A stretch of 64,000 nucleotides of DNA from Gymnorhina tibicen (taxonomy: Eukaryota; Chordata; Aves; Passeriformes; Artamidae): positions 1 to 64,000 of the forward strand of contig VXAZ01004553.1 in assembly GCA_013399875.1 (NCBI GenBank), given 5' to 3'. Every line of letters starts with the position of its first letter. Within the stretch, counting starts at the first letter, position 1. This document shows, one piece after another, positions 1 to 11,215 of the stretch. A model generated the notes under the pieces. That model saw nothing but the letters and a program-made list of their open reading frames with translations. It ran no database searches and was not told the origin of the DNA. The position numbers were made by a program, and so were the translations under genes.

Positions 1-913
1 CAACCCTCACGCTCCTTGCAATTTTTTTTTTAATTAGCTGCACAAGCTCTATTGTCTTTTGCATAACCAGTCTCGCACTTATGATCACTTCAAACATCAT
101 TTAATTAAATCCTTTATTCAATAAAAATTTTTTCTTCTTTGATACCTTCATGGAGCCACAAAGGAAAATATATCAAATTTTCCCTGGCCAGGTATTAAAA
201 TGTTCAACACAGTTTAGAAACATCCTTCAACATGCTGAGATGAAACACAAATAATTTGCCCTACAAAGCTTGAAGATCGAGCATGGACTGCTTTTGAAAT
301 GTTTAAGAAAGTCTCTGAATCTTCCATGGAAATCAGCAAATGCTCAGTTTCAGAGACAATTAAACCCAATCAGGTACTGGCAAAGTGATGTAACAAGTCA
401 AAGCAACCTCAAAGCAGCATTCACTTTTCCAGAGAATTCACCATGCCTCTTTGAGCCTAAAGAATTGTATGTTGGTCAAAAGAGAAAAAAAAAAGTTAAG
501 GAAAATAACTTAGTACTTTTACTGTGTAGAAATGGAGCACCTGTTTCAGTGAGATTTTGCTTAGATTGAAAGGACTGGGCATTTCAAGGCATTGGCCTTT
601 CTCTGCATTCAAACTTTGTAATGAAAACAAGCAGCAGGACAATTTTAGAGGGGAGAGTTACCATTCAGCTGCAAACATGTCACAGCTCGGCAAAAACTCT
701 GGATGCCAACCTGAGTGGATGTGAGTTATTTGAAGCAAGGAAGAAACAGTTTCATTGCATATCTGTGGGCTGGGGGCACAAGAGGAAGAAAAACGCTGTT
801 ACATAATTCAGAGGATTTCCAGTCTAGAAGCCAGCTTCACATACAGGCAGGTCTAGGCTCCAGCTGCAACATTATTGACAGCTTAATTTACAGCTTCAAT
901 TTTTATCAGCACA

Positions 914-936
914 ACACACACACACACACACACACA
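914..936. repeat. (AC)n microsatellite
   Basis: Pure dinucleotide run of about 11.5 AC units, directly visible. It is likely to be length-polymorphic. Confidence 0.97.
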
Positions 937-1243
937 ATCCACAGCTTCTTTAGGCCAAAGAAAAGCTACAAAATGCATTTTCTAACAGGCACCCAGCAGT
1001 CCACTAACCCACAGTTTTCACTCTAATGGTCACATGAGAAGATTAAAAAAATGCCAAGGCTTTTTTTGACAGGAGTACTGCCAATGAGAACTTTTTTTTT
1101 TACAGTGTGCTGAAGTGGTTCCACCCTTCCTTGTATTGTCTTCTCTAGTCAAGTTCAGAAATAAACAGGACTCACATTGTCATTATTGCTACCGGTTTGT
1201 TCCTTGACAAATTCATACTAGATGTCAGAAAAATATCAAATTG

Positions 1244-1249
1244 TTTATT
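1244..1249 (-). terminator. Candidate polyadenylation signal (AATAAA)
   Basis: TTTATT on the plus strand gives a canonical AATAAA on the minus strand, about 640 bases past the stop codon of the putative terminal exon, followed by T-rich sequence. A second AATAAA lies at 113-118. AATAAA is frequent in AT-rich DNA, so position relative to the exon is the only support. Confidence 0.25.
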
Positions 1250-1886
1250 CCTTTGTTGGTCTTAAGTAGCCTGCACACTAAGAAAAATAATTCCTTTTTA
1301 TAAAATCACCTACTTTTATACAGTTCAAGACAGGAAAGGGTATGAATTTCTATTTGCCTCTCTAAATTCAACACACAGCATGTTCATTAACAGAATAAGC
1401 TACCACCAGTCAGCAATACTTCAAGATCAACTAAAGAAACAAGCAGCTGAATTGCCCTGTGTAGATATTCCAGTTTACCTTCCTGTTCCTTACGCTATAT
1501 GCTTTATAATTTCTGGAACAGTCTTTTCTGCCCCACAGAAAACTTCCTGAAAAATACGAATGGGTCCCGGAGCCTAAAACAGAATGTGAGAGCTCAATAA
1601 ACTTTTGGAATTCTTGCTGTTACTGAAATACTAAACATCACATATTTAAATGATAGTCAACTGCAGGGTGGCTTTACTGTGGAAATTTCATGAACAAAAG
1701 ATATTCAGAAGTCTTAATTTATGCAGTAGGTGTGTAGTACTAATCAGAAGATGGGATCCGGAAGCATCAGTCCATAACAGCAATCGGTATAGGAATTTCA
1801 GAGATTTTTTTAAAACTCTAATTTTTAAAATTTTAGTTACCTCAAAATAGTCCACATAAGACATATGGGTTCAGTTCCTCAGGTTG

Positions 1887-2039
1887 CTACAGCTTTAACA
1901 AATTAAATAGCAGCTTTTGAAGTCCCACAACCTGGTTTTCATTATCACGAAATCTTGGAGGATATATAAAGCATTCTTTTTCAGTCACTGACATGGCATC
2001 CAGACACTCTGAAGGCTGCTGTTGCTTGTGTTTGCCAAC
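1887..2039 (-). CDS. Putative 3'-terminal coding exon of an unrecognised gene
   Basis: On the minus strand a pyrimidine-rich tract ending in TGTGTAG gives a good splice acceptor just right of 2039. From there one frame stays open for 50 codons and ends at TAG (1889-1887). The peptide starts VGKHKQQQPSEC, includes a FIYPPRFRDNENQ stretch and ends in a leucine-rich QKLLFNLLKL tail. It looks like a mixed polar segment followed by a short amphipathic helix. It joins in phase 0 to the exon at 2903-2966 across an 863-bp intron. I do not recognise the family and assign no function. Support is splice signal, frame and phase only. The alternative is a chance open stretch, for which 50 stop-free codons alone would be weak evidence. 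Confidence 0.5.
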   Translation of the reverse strand, partial: VGKHKQQQPSECLDAMSVTEKECFIYPPRFRDNENQVVGLQKLLFNLLKL

Positions 2040-2902
2040 CTACACAGTTCAAAAAAGTTACAAGATCATATGGGTTTAAGAATAAGGTGCAATCTGTTTA
2101 AATTGTACCATGCCTCTTCCTCCTTAGAACATCTCAGTTGCACGTTTTCAACCACCAAGTTTTATGGCCTTGGTTTTGTTAGGTAATTCCCTCTATAGGA
2201 TTACATTCCACTGGCTTCTTGCCAAAAGCACTCAGACTAGAAGAGATTAAATCTTCAGCCATCCACAGAATAGCGTAGCTGACATACATCTTCAGGCAAC
2301 TGCAGTCTGACATCTATGAACAGCACTGTGCTAAACACAAATTTCACTAAACATCACTCGGATGGTGTTTCTACCTAGTTGTTGATAAAAAAGTGCAATA
2401 TAGACCATCTTTAAAGTGTGGAAATCACAGTAGACACTGTTTCTCTGTTGATTGTAAATAATACAGTTATTTTAGCAACAGAAATTCTGCCCGAGGCTCA
2501 TGTTATTTCCAGCAACCTCACACTTTCCTCCACAGGGCCTGCCTCAACAAGCTTCTGTTTCTTTCACCAGGGTGTTAGAAAGGTTCCACTGCAAATACTT
2601 CAGAAACAGAGCTTTTAACTCTGAGAATTGATGTCAGGTTTTGGCGGGTCCTCCTCCTGCATCTGGACTTCTCAGCTGAAGTCTCTCAGGAAAAAATGAC
2701 ACGGAACCAGGATTTACATACTGATTTGTATGGTAAGCAACCCATAAAAACCACATTTTAACCTTTTGCAGTGAAATGTAAAGAGAAAAGGCTAGACTGA
2801 AGGTAGAGGTTTTTGGGAAAAGATAGGAAAACAACTCAACCTGTAAGCAAAGGGAAAAAACAAGGTACAATAAAAATGATACATTTAGTATTAAGTGTTC
2901 AC
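2040..2902 (-). other. Putative intron (863 bp)
   Basis: Lies between the two best-supported exon candidates, with GTGAAC at the right-hand donor and a T-rich acceptor at the left. No repeat or other gene is evident. The 66- and 78-codon ORFs inside have no protein-like character. Confidence 0.4.
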
Positions 2903-2966
2903 CTGTGGCACAAGATCCAACTCTATGCTTTGGATTTTACTCTCAAGGGAAGGACCACTGGGAGGA
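2903..2966 (-). CDS. Putative internal coding exon (penultimate)
   Basis: This minus-strand exon candidate has a strong acceptor (a TCTTTCTCTTTAG tract just right of 2966) and a good donor (CACAG followed by GTGAAC at its left end). It is 64 bp: one base completing an upstream codon, then 21 open codons. The peptide begins PPSGPSLESKIQ and ends ELDLVPQ. It finishes exactly in phase 0, matching the terminal exon at 1887-2039. The other two frames contain stops or break phase. Agreement of both splice sites, frame and downstream phase makes this the best internal exon I found. The family is unrecognised. Confidence 0.5.
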
Positions 2967-4720
2967 CTAAAGAGAAAGATCTAATCTGATGTTTATTTCC
3001 TGGTGATATTCATTTATTTTTCTTCTTGCTGTAAAAGACTTGCTAAAAAAAAAAAACAAAAAACAAAAAACCAAACATGGTTCAATATAATTCTTCCCCC
3101 AGCTCAAGCAATTTCCACCAGTTTTAACTTAGATTTATCTATCACATGCCAAGCATTATTTCATTACAATGCTGTGTTCTGAGGATGACTCATCAGTCAA
3201 ATAATATTTCTGTGAAATACGTGCAGAACTCAGTGATGCCAGGCTGTAGAACACACTGCTAGCTGTTAAGAGCAGTACTAATTCCAGTTGCCATTTTTGA
3301 TTATAGGAATAACAGGTAGGCATAATTTGGGAGTTATTTCCATTGGGATTTTCATTAAACAGGACTGCCTGTTTGCTGTGCAAACTGTGAACACAAGCTC
3401 ATCATTTCCCATTTCTATCAGTAGAAGTTTTCATGCTTGTAAGTGCACTCTGACACATTCTGATAGTCAAATAGTGTTTTAAACACTCAGCACACAGCAA
3501 TAAGGTGAGTTTAGTGTTTGGAAACACGACATCTGTTTGGGAACACGTTTTATGGCCAGTTTGTGGCAAAGAGAAGAAATAGGCAATGGTTCTCTTACAG
3601 TCATAGCAACTTATATTTCTTCTATTTTTCAGAAAAGTCAAACTGATATAATGTACCATCTTGAAAGTTCCATTTCCAGGTCCTTTTTACAAGGCCTGAA
3701 CAGAGAAGTTCAATGTCCTTAAACCTTCAAGGGCAAAATAAATGCCAAGGCCCTAAGAAAATTGTTCTTAAAAGTGAGCCAGTCCTCCTGGACTCATTTA
3801 TATAATTTTTTTTCTTTGTTATTTTTTGTTATTGAGAGTTATGGGAAATAACTTTCCTTGATTTTGGGGGGAGGTGTTTGTTGTTCTTGTTATTTTCTTA
3901 AAGCAAAATAACTTAATGGCTGTGACAAACACAAAAGGAGGAGTAAAGTGCCGCCAGCTTCCTTCATTAAAACACGTTTTCCACTTCACTGTGTCTGCTC
4001 AAAGAGCCCAGGAATATCTCTACAATGCCAGCACTGCTTCATTATTTTGTTTTGTTTAAATGAGGCAGCACACGCCAATCCAGCAGCAAGAGAGAAGATT
4101 CTTTCTTTTCTGCAGTGAGGGTATGTGCGGCGAAATAGCTTCCATTGGTTCACAGATCCAAATTTTATCTCCAGCACTGTCACAGAGAGACAAAATATCA
4201 ATTGTTGGTCAAAGGCTAGAGAATATTACTGCTTTGTTCAGCAGGGAGAAAATATTTCAAACTAATCCATGTCTACCACAAAGAAGATACCAATTTATAC
4301 AAATCAGGTTTTTTAAAAAAAATGTGGAGAGACAAATATGACTAAAATAATCACATTATTTCCTTAAAAATCATTACCTTTAGGCAACATCAGCACAAAT
4401 ACAATTAATAACTTGTTGAGAAATATTCATTTCTTCCCTTTCAACAAAGATGAAAAGCCTTAGTCTGTAATCTGACTTTAAAGCCTTTGCCAAAAAACTA
4501 AATATGTTTCCCCTCCCCTCCAAGCTGTTCCACAGAAAGACTTTTTTTGGTGAAAAAAAGCATTTTTATGTAAAGGAAAAAAAAAAAATCAATCTATTAT
4601 TTGATTACCATTGTATCTTAAGAGTTCATTTGAATGATGGGGTACTTTTAATGCTGTGTTACTTCTAAATTCTTGACATTCTTAGAGTGAAATAAAAAGA
4701 AACCAGTCAAAAAACTATAC
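2967..4720 (-). other. Putative intron; A-rich run inside
   Basis: About 1.75 kb without convincing coding sequence on either strand. It contains an interrupted A-rich run (3045-3074) and an A-run near 4580. A 75-codon minus ORF at 3156-3383 was considered as an exon but does not phase with the 2903-2966 exon. Confidence 0.35.
3045..3074. repeat. A-rich low-complexity run
   Basis: Homopolymer A with C interruptions (AAAAAC / AAAAAAC units). No adjacent retroelement body or target-site duplication is obvious, so I do not call it a retrotransposon tail. Confidence 0.9.
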
Positions 4721-4752
4721 TTGCTTCCAGTAAAAAAGAAAGAATCCGTAGG
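4721..4752 (-). CDS. Possible small internal exon
   Basis: A 32-bp minus-strand segment lies between a T8-containing acceptor tract ending in AAATTAG and a donor GTATAG. Read from its first base it gives PTDSFFFTGS plus two bases, which pair with the single leading base of the 2903-2966 exon to complete an Asn codon. So it is phase-compatible with the downstream chain. It is short, and short open segments with tolerable splice sites are common by chance. Without a homologue this stays tentative. Confidence 0.33.
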
Positions 4753-7214
4753 CTAATTTAGAAAAAAAACAATCCAAGAGTATGTTCACGACCCCGCAGG
4801 ATATTAACAAGACTTTTTGAAACTGTAGTAAATCTGTCATGCTTTTAAAAACAAAACTAAGCAACACAGTCAGAAAGGGGAAAAACTCTCAGTCTTTCCT
4901 GTAGCTCAAAACCTTAGCTTTTACAAAATAACTGAAACATTTACTTTCAACCTTTAAGCCAGATTTAATAAATACCCTAAATCAAGACGTATGATGTCAC
5001 ATGATTCATACCCGTCTTCATGAACTAAAAAGAGAGAATCTTTCATACCAGATGAGATAAAAAGTTCTTGCCCTGTTGGAGAAGATTACCAAGCTGAAGG
5101 CACCTTGTATTTCCTTGCTTTGTTTATTGGACAAGGAGCTGAATTATGGAGTCTCTTATAGCAATACAGCCACACCAATCCACAGAAGGGGTCACCTGGG
5201 ACAGCAGGTGTTCCTCCGTAAGGTAAGAAGAAATTGGAAAAAATAAAGGTGCAAAGCTTCCCCAGGTTTAAACTAGAATTTAGGGAACACTTAAGTTTGA
5301 TGATGCAGTGGGAAAATACACAAAACCCATCACTGCCACTAGGTACATAGTTTTCAAAAAACTGTGGAATACCAGGCAGAGAGGGTAAGACTTAAGCAAT
5401 TCCTGAGGCTGACAGAGCTGTGTTTACCTGAATGTACTTTAGCCAGCAGATGTGTTCCTGCTCTGTGAGCTTTCATGGAGGGCTGGGAATAACAGCAGCT
5501 GAAACATCCCGGACTGCAGGGAGCACAGGGAGTAATTCACACCAACTACACCGCCAAGCATTCTGACACAATCTGAGAGCACTCACAAAGAACACGGATG
5601 AGTGGCCCCGCTCATGGTGCAGCCTCAGCCACCACCCGCACGGAAACCCTGTGCCACCAGAGGGGCACATCTTCGGGGAAGGGAGGAGGAGGTGGTGTCA
5701 GAATTTATTTTATACTTTTTTTTTAGTTCTAATGTTAACAGTGAAGGTTTTTCTATCACCTACCATAGAAGGCTTTATAGCCTCATGTATATAAGAGACC
5801 ATGAATTTGACTATTTCCTACATAAATACACATAAGTGTATTCCACTTACTATAGGAATGATACTCCAGATTAATATATGCTACAGTAGTATTATTAAAT
5901 GTTAGGTAATTTTTTCATAGAAAAGAGTGTTCTGACACCAAAAATCTAAAGTTTTAGAATTGGCAAAAAAAAAAATTGTGCTTACAGGTTCTGTTTTTAG
6001 TTGCCCTTCAAAAAGATGAGGATTTTCCCTTAAAGTCCTCTCTCTCATTCCCATTGTCCACTTTCTCCACCATCACCATTAAGAATTCCTGCAATGTTTT
6101 ACAAGTTTTAATGAGTTTGTTAGGCAGCTAAATCAGATTGAACCTAACTGTAGTAAAATACTGTGCCAAGTGAAGACAAATAATAGAACCAGAGAAAGCC
6201 TCTCAAACTTTGTAACTGCAATTATGTCTCTATTTTAATTCATAGGTGGGAGAACCACTGAGTTTGCCACAAACGTCACTTGTAACTTCTGTCACTGGCA
6301 GGAGAAATCTAGAACCCCGGCTGAAATCGTGCTAGATGCCATTGCCAAAAGCTGCTTTCTTTCTTTTCTTTTTTTTTTCCGCTTCCTGCTAGATAAATAT
6401 CTAGCAGAGCTGAAAGAGAACACAGGTGGAGGCTAAAGGAGGCTTAACATCACTAATTCATGCATCACTGCTGCTGGGCTTTGTCTTTGCATTTCACTGG
6501 ACTGCTTTCTTTGAATGAATCTTCATCAGAGACCAACAATTTCATTAACTGGTCAAAGCTGGCTGGGTTGGAACACGAAAGATTTGGAAAAACTGTAAAT
6601 TAGGGGGTGTATATTTACACATTTTTCGTCAAGGGAAACAGAGCTCATTAATAAAGAAACTTAATGGACAGTAAATTTTACTGCATCTGTGAAAGAAAAA
6701 GAATTTCAGACATAGTTAGCTGACAGGTCAAGTATGAAGAAGAGGATTCTGCCATCACTAAGCTGCAAAAGTACTCATTCAGGACATGTTTGTCCCCCAC
6801 CGATTATGAGATAGTGCAAAAAGGCGAAGACTTATCTTTCCCAGAGGGCAGTTTCCACTAACCACGTGTAAACATGAAATCCCCGTGCACTGGCTGGAAA
6901 CACTGCTACTTTTCTCTCCTAGTTAGGGCTGGAAGGAGAAAGTTTTCTTACTGCAGACTAATAGGATTGTCTGATAGTTAGAGAAGTGCAATATTGTTAA
7001 ACCTGAGTTTGCTCAGAAACACCAAGAACCTATTTTAGTGAAATGCCCTTTCAGAGCAAGCCTTTCACGTCAAAGACAGCACATAAAAAGGTAAGAGAGT
7101 CACAATTTCAATCTTTCTTTTGTGACATGAATATACACCTTCCACGGCTATTACTCCCCCTCAAGTGAAACAATGAAAACTTACAGAACTTTAGAAGTTT
7201 AACGTTTAAGTTAC
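4753..7214. other. Putative intronic sequence with weak exon candidates
   Basis: Mostly AT-rich unique sequence. Two conflicting exon-like segments overlap near 5,090-5,225: a minus frame open for about 44 codons (includes VPGDPFCGLVW), and a plus-strand segment ending in the strong donor AAG/GTAAGA near 5,221. Around 6,360-6,405 a long plus-strand pyrimidine tract ends in CTGCTAG, a textbook acceptor, followed by a short open frame KYLAELKENT and a GTGGAG donor. None chains to anything else I trust. Confidence 0.3.
5428..5469 (-). CDS. Weak small-exon candidate
   Basis: The donor TTCAG/GTAAAC at the left end is strong. Using acceptor AAAG just right of 5469 gives 14 codons (LTEQEHICWLKYIQ), phase 0 to 0, compatible with 4721-4752. 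However, a better acceptor lies 13 bases further upstream (exon end 5482). That longer version shifts frame and would lead to a premature stop downstream. The call is therefore weak. Confidence 0.18.
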
Positions 7215-7334
7215 AAAATGAAAAGGAGCTTCTCCTATCTTTTGTTGTATTTGGTATTCTACACGTTCTGGCAACAATGCAGTAATTTTTACTTTTGTCT
7301 GCCCCAGAGAATACTTGTGTTTTGAGCACCCACA
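7215..7334 (-). CDS. Possible internal coding exon, 40 codons
   Basis: This 120-bp minus-strand segment follows a very good acceptor (a pyrimidine-rich tract ending in GTTCTACAG) and ends at TTTT/GTAACT. One frame is open for all 40 codons and phase 0 at both ends, so it fits the downstream candidate exons. The peptide starts CGCSKHKYSLGQTKVKITAL and ends EAPFHF. The frame stops (TAA) two codons past the donor, as expected for an exon edge. Two other minus frames are also partly open here, which lowers confidence. I do not recognise a domain. The clustered Cys/His residues at the start could be structural but prove nothing. Confidence 0.35.
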
Positions 7335-10300
7335 CTGTAGAACAGGTCCAAAGGATACAGAATATGCAGCTCTTCATTCCTTGAACTAGTTTCAGGCACA
7401 CAGTAAGGACTGACCCTGGCTGGCAAACCAGCACAGCTTAACTCAGTTTTCTCCATTTGCAAGAGAATCTTTACCCTCCTCATTTAAAAGAAATAGAAGA
7501 TGAACGTGTCACTCAGATTAGATTTCACTCAAGTTAGATTTCTCTCATTATTTAAGACTACTCCCTTCCCCCTCCCTTTACAGTTCATTTTTGACAGGTA
7601 TCACAGGCAAAACAAGACTGTTAAAAATGTCAGGTTCACAGGACAAAAAAAAAAAAAAATACTGTCGTTTTTTCCATATTGTGAAGTCACTGTGATATGG
7701 AGAGGACCTATAGCACAAGGAAAAATTGCAAAGGGACTTTTCCCTATGAGAAAATTTCCCATTGTGCAGAGGAACATTTCAGTGGCTCCAGTGAACATTT
7801 GTGTGCTCAGCACAGGCTTGCACTCCGCTAGTCTTGGTCAGTGATGTGTAAATGCACTGATCACCATGTGGAACATTTGTTCACGGTCTCATGAAAATAA
7901 TTTCAGAATTTGACTGGTTAGCATTGTCATCTTACTAAGATTTTAGAAAAAAAATTTACTTCTTTTCTGTAAATGTTAATACAAAAAGTCTTTAAAACAC
8001 CTTCCTTGCACACAATAATGGGATATAACAGCACAACTTCCCTGCCCTCTAGAACTTTGTGTTTATGTATCTAAGGGGATCTGATCCTAGCCATCAAGAC
8101 TCAGTTTCATTTCTGAAACTGCCAAAGAAAACTAGCTTACAGAAAATAGTTGGAATTTATTCTCTGAAATAAAATGGAAAAAAAAAAAACCCCAAACCCA
8201 CCAACCAAACACTCAGTCACTCAGTTAAGTCCAGGAGGGCATCAACACGTATCCAGTGTCAATGCCTTTCTTAATTCCTGACTGGCATTCAGAGTCCAGA
8301 GCAATGTATACATCTGCCTTTTGTCAAAAGGAGGATGTCACCACACCAGTCTTCAGAAAGGCGAGAGACAGGACGTGCCCCGGCTTTCCCAAAGGCCTCC
8401 ATCCACAAGAACCACCTCAGTGTTGTGCTACTGCTTCACAAGGAAGGTTTCAGGCAAGTTGAAGTCTTTGCAAGACAGCTGTAGCTGAGAAATGCAAAAT
8501 CACCACGTGCTGCTCCCTCACCCTTCCCTCACATTCTGAATCAATCAGGTTTTGGCAGTATGATATGGCAACGACCGAGGTCCCTGCACGCACCTTCACT
8601 CATCATCAGGCAACACACAATTAATTCACTGCGGTGAACCTAAGCAAAGGCCACCTGTGCATAGCGTAGGGTGGAGGTGGATGGGATAGGAGAGGGTCAC
8701 CTAAGCACAGGATTCGCCTAAGATACATCTGAAATTAATGATAGTGAAACAGTTTCACTTCTTCCAGGCTGGGAAAGTCTTATCAAAAGATTTTGCCTTT
8801 GAAACCAGTAAATGGGAAAAAATTACTACTTAGCAGCCAACCATTAAAAGACAATTACACATTGACAAGCAAGATGGTAGCATTTCATTGACAGTTTTAT
8901 GCAAAAATGAAGACAGAAACCCAAAGAAATTCTCCATTATTATTTTAGCGCACCCTTTTATTAACAGACATTTTCTTCAGTAGGTATTAAATGTGATAAA
9001 TGTCATATTCTCCAGTTACTGAGAGCTGCTTTTCCATCACTTTCAGACTAAGTTCAATTGATTGTTGGGCAGATGGTGCAAAAGAACACATAATGTGTTC
9101 TCAATCTGACTGACATGGATTATAGTTTTGAAGTGGTGATTGAAGCACTTTGATATACCATTTCCTCATCCTCCACCATCAGACAGGAAAGTTTCCTTAG
9201 TTACATTGATGCTGTCTCCACAGTAAATTGTGTTCCAATTATTATGCAAGTCACGGAAGTCTATTTTAAGAGTCTTTGCTTTTATTACAGTGCATATGGA
9301 GGAGGTTTTCTCCTGACACTTGAATAATCTGTCTTCACCTAGCAGGTGTGTTTTCCTTTCAGATTTTTTTAATAACCTCCTGAAAAATAATCAGGAGGAT
9401 TGAAAGGGAATGAACTAGAATTCTGCTGACAGGCATATGAGCTGTGTTTAACAGCGCCCAAGAACGGTGCCATGCTAAAAAAAGCACTAAACCCACACGT
9501 ACGGCAGACCAAGTGAATCAGGTGAGAACATCCACACAGGTCAGCAAACAGCTTTTCAGGTCAGCACACAGCTCCAATCCTCTGCTCCTCCTTGTGCTAA
9601 CGGTAATAGTGGAAGAGTTGAAGCAACCTTGCTATCACTCACCACCCCAGCTAGAATGAGCTCCTGGCTGCAGAGATCTTCCCAAGCCAGAATAACGCAA
9701 GTGCAAGACTTCACTGCCCGGAGAAACACGGTTGTCATCAGACAGATGTTCCTCCTTCAGATATGCAGTGAAATAAATCCTGTCACAGGCAGTTCATGTG
9801 CATTCTTCAGCATCTTAAAAGCATCTAGCAGGTTTTTTTTTCTGGCAAGCATCTTGGAAGTCAGTGAACAGGTCACAGCTGAAGAAACGTTCCAAGAAGC
9901 AAGCAACAGATGTAGCCAACACCCTAAGAGAGCATCCATGACTGCTACCAAGTTTGGAGTCTTCTTGTTCAAAATATAACTCACTGAGTGGTCCTTTGCA
10001 AGTCCTCTGAAACTGGATGGTTCAGACTGACAAAAATTTGAAAGTAGAAAAAGAGAAAGGTGAGCTGAGAAAGCCCCATAAAAAGATGAGCTTAGCTGGG
10101 GTAAATGAATATACCTCAGTTTTACACGAATCTAAGCCAACTCGATGAGATTCATTTAAACTAATCTCACATTCAGCTTTATGACAACCTGTGACCTCCA
10201 GGCCTTGCATCAGTAGGTGGCTCAAGTAGGCTGAATGAGGAGAAAAATCCATAAGTTATTTGATTTTTCTAGCTCAGAGCTTTGGCCATGCGCCCAGTGA

Positions 10301-10852
10301 GCTCTCAATTATTTTAAGTCATTCAGCCAAAGCAATGAAAATATCTCCTCATTAATAAGAACTAGATGTTTAAGTGCCAGTTTAGAGTGTTCGGAAGGAC
10401 AGAATATCTCCAGTTTGCTGACAGAAGAAAAACGTGGAATTTGGCCTTTGCTCCTCCTCTGAGCAACCAAGATGATCTCATCAATAGCCAGAACTATGAG
10501 ACTGAGACTTCCTCCAGTGCGTGGTGACCAGCAGCTGACCACTGCTGACCACTGTCAGCAGCACTAACACAGATGGTGAGCAGTTTACCAAGAACCTGGG
10601 CAAAAGCAGGAACCTCTCACAGGGAATCCTGGAATTTTCTTCATGCTCGGTATTTTGTACCAGTGTTGGGTGGTTAAAAATCTATAGATATCTTACATAC
10701 TGCAGACCTTCCCACTTCTCTCAACACTGCACTTCTCTGCAGCCTCTGCCTCTTTGTTTTGTGCCAGATTTCAAGTGACCAAATGCCAGTGGCAGCATGG
10801 GATTCCCTCTCTTCAAGTTTGGGCACAATTTATTTGGCACGTGATTGTGCAG
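7335..10852. other. Unique sequence, possible introns with micro-exon-like segments
   Basis: No convincing gene. Homopolymer A runs occur at 7645-7659 and about 8179-8190. Minus-strand segments with strong-looking splice sites occur at 8141-8163 (T-rich acceptor, GTAAGC donor), 9020-9047 (GTAACT donor) and 9289-9338. They can be strung together in phase with 7215-7334, but they are only 23-50 bp each. A 77-codon minus ORF at 10309-10542 has reasonable amino-acid composition but no splice donor or known match. Confidence 0.3.
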
Positions 10853-11215
10853 CATCATAGAATAGTTAAGGTTGAAAAAGGCCACAAAGTTGGTCAGGTC
10901 CAACTGTTAATCCAGCACTGCCATGTTCACGAGGTGCACATCCACATGTTTTTTGAGCACTTCCAGGGATGGTGATTCCACCACTTCCCTGGGCAGCCCG
11001 TTGCAATGCCTAACAACCCTTTTGTTGAAGAAATTTTCCCTAATATCCAACCTAAACTTTCCCTGGCACAACTTGAGGCTATTTCCTCTCATCCTGTCAC
11101 TTGTTACCTGGGAGAAGAGACCGACCCCACCTGGTAGAGGGTGATAAGGTCTCCCCTGAGCCTCCTTTTCTCCAGACTAAACAATCCCAGCTCCCTCAGC
11201 TGCTCCTCTGATTTG
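10853..11215 (-). mobile_element. CR1 LINE fragment, 3' end, antisense
   Basis: Matches the 3' portion of avian CR1 non-LTR retrotransposons read on the minus strand: the terminal ATAGAAT motif at the left end, the GTCCAAC block, the 'ccaccacttccctgggcagcccgttgcaatgcc'-type segment, then the CTCCAGACTAAACAA block at the right. It is 5'-truncated, as is usual for CR1. The ORF at 10907-11092 is just this sequence translated. It would lie in an intron of the putative minus-strand gene, in the same orientation. Confidence 0.93.

Larger units (their letters stand above)
1..1886. other. 3' flank / possible 3' UTR of the minus-strand gene
   Basis: No coding frame is convincing here. If the terminal exon at 1887-2039 is real, the 3' UTR would run leftward from 1886. 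Minus-strand AATAAA hexamers occur at 1244-1249 and 113-118, giving possible UTR lengths of about 0.65 or 1.8 kb. The stretch also holds the (AC)n run at 914-936 and is otherwise AT-rich unique sequence. The 99- and 103-codon plus-strand ORFs here have low-complexity or random composition and were not called. Confidence 0.3.

Noticed and set aside
3156..3383. 75-codon minus ORF as an upstream exon of the 2903-2966 unit
   Set aside because: A plausible donor is present, but the frame ends on a complete codon while the next exon needs two leftover bases; the frame that would fit contains a stop.
4380..4445. Minus-strand exon ending at a good GTAATG donor
   Set aside because: All three frames hit stops close to the donor with no usable acceptor in between.
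5090..5225. Coding exon at 5,090-5,225
   Set aside because: Plus and minus strands both give open exon-like readings; neither phases cleanly with neighbouring candidates.
8141..9338. Chain of micro-exons (8141-8163, 9020-9047, 9289-9338) in phase with 7215-7334
   Set aside because: Each is 23-50 bp; with many possible splice sites an in-phase chain is easy to find by chance. Noted in the region entry only.
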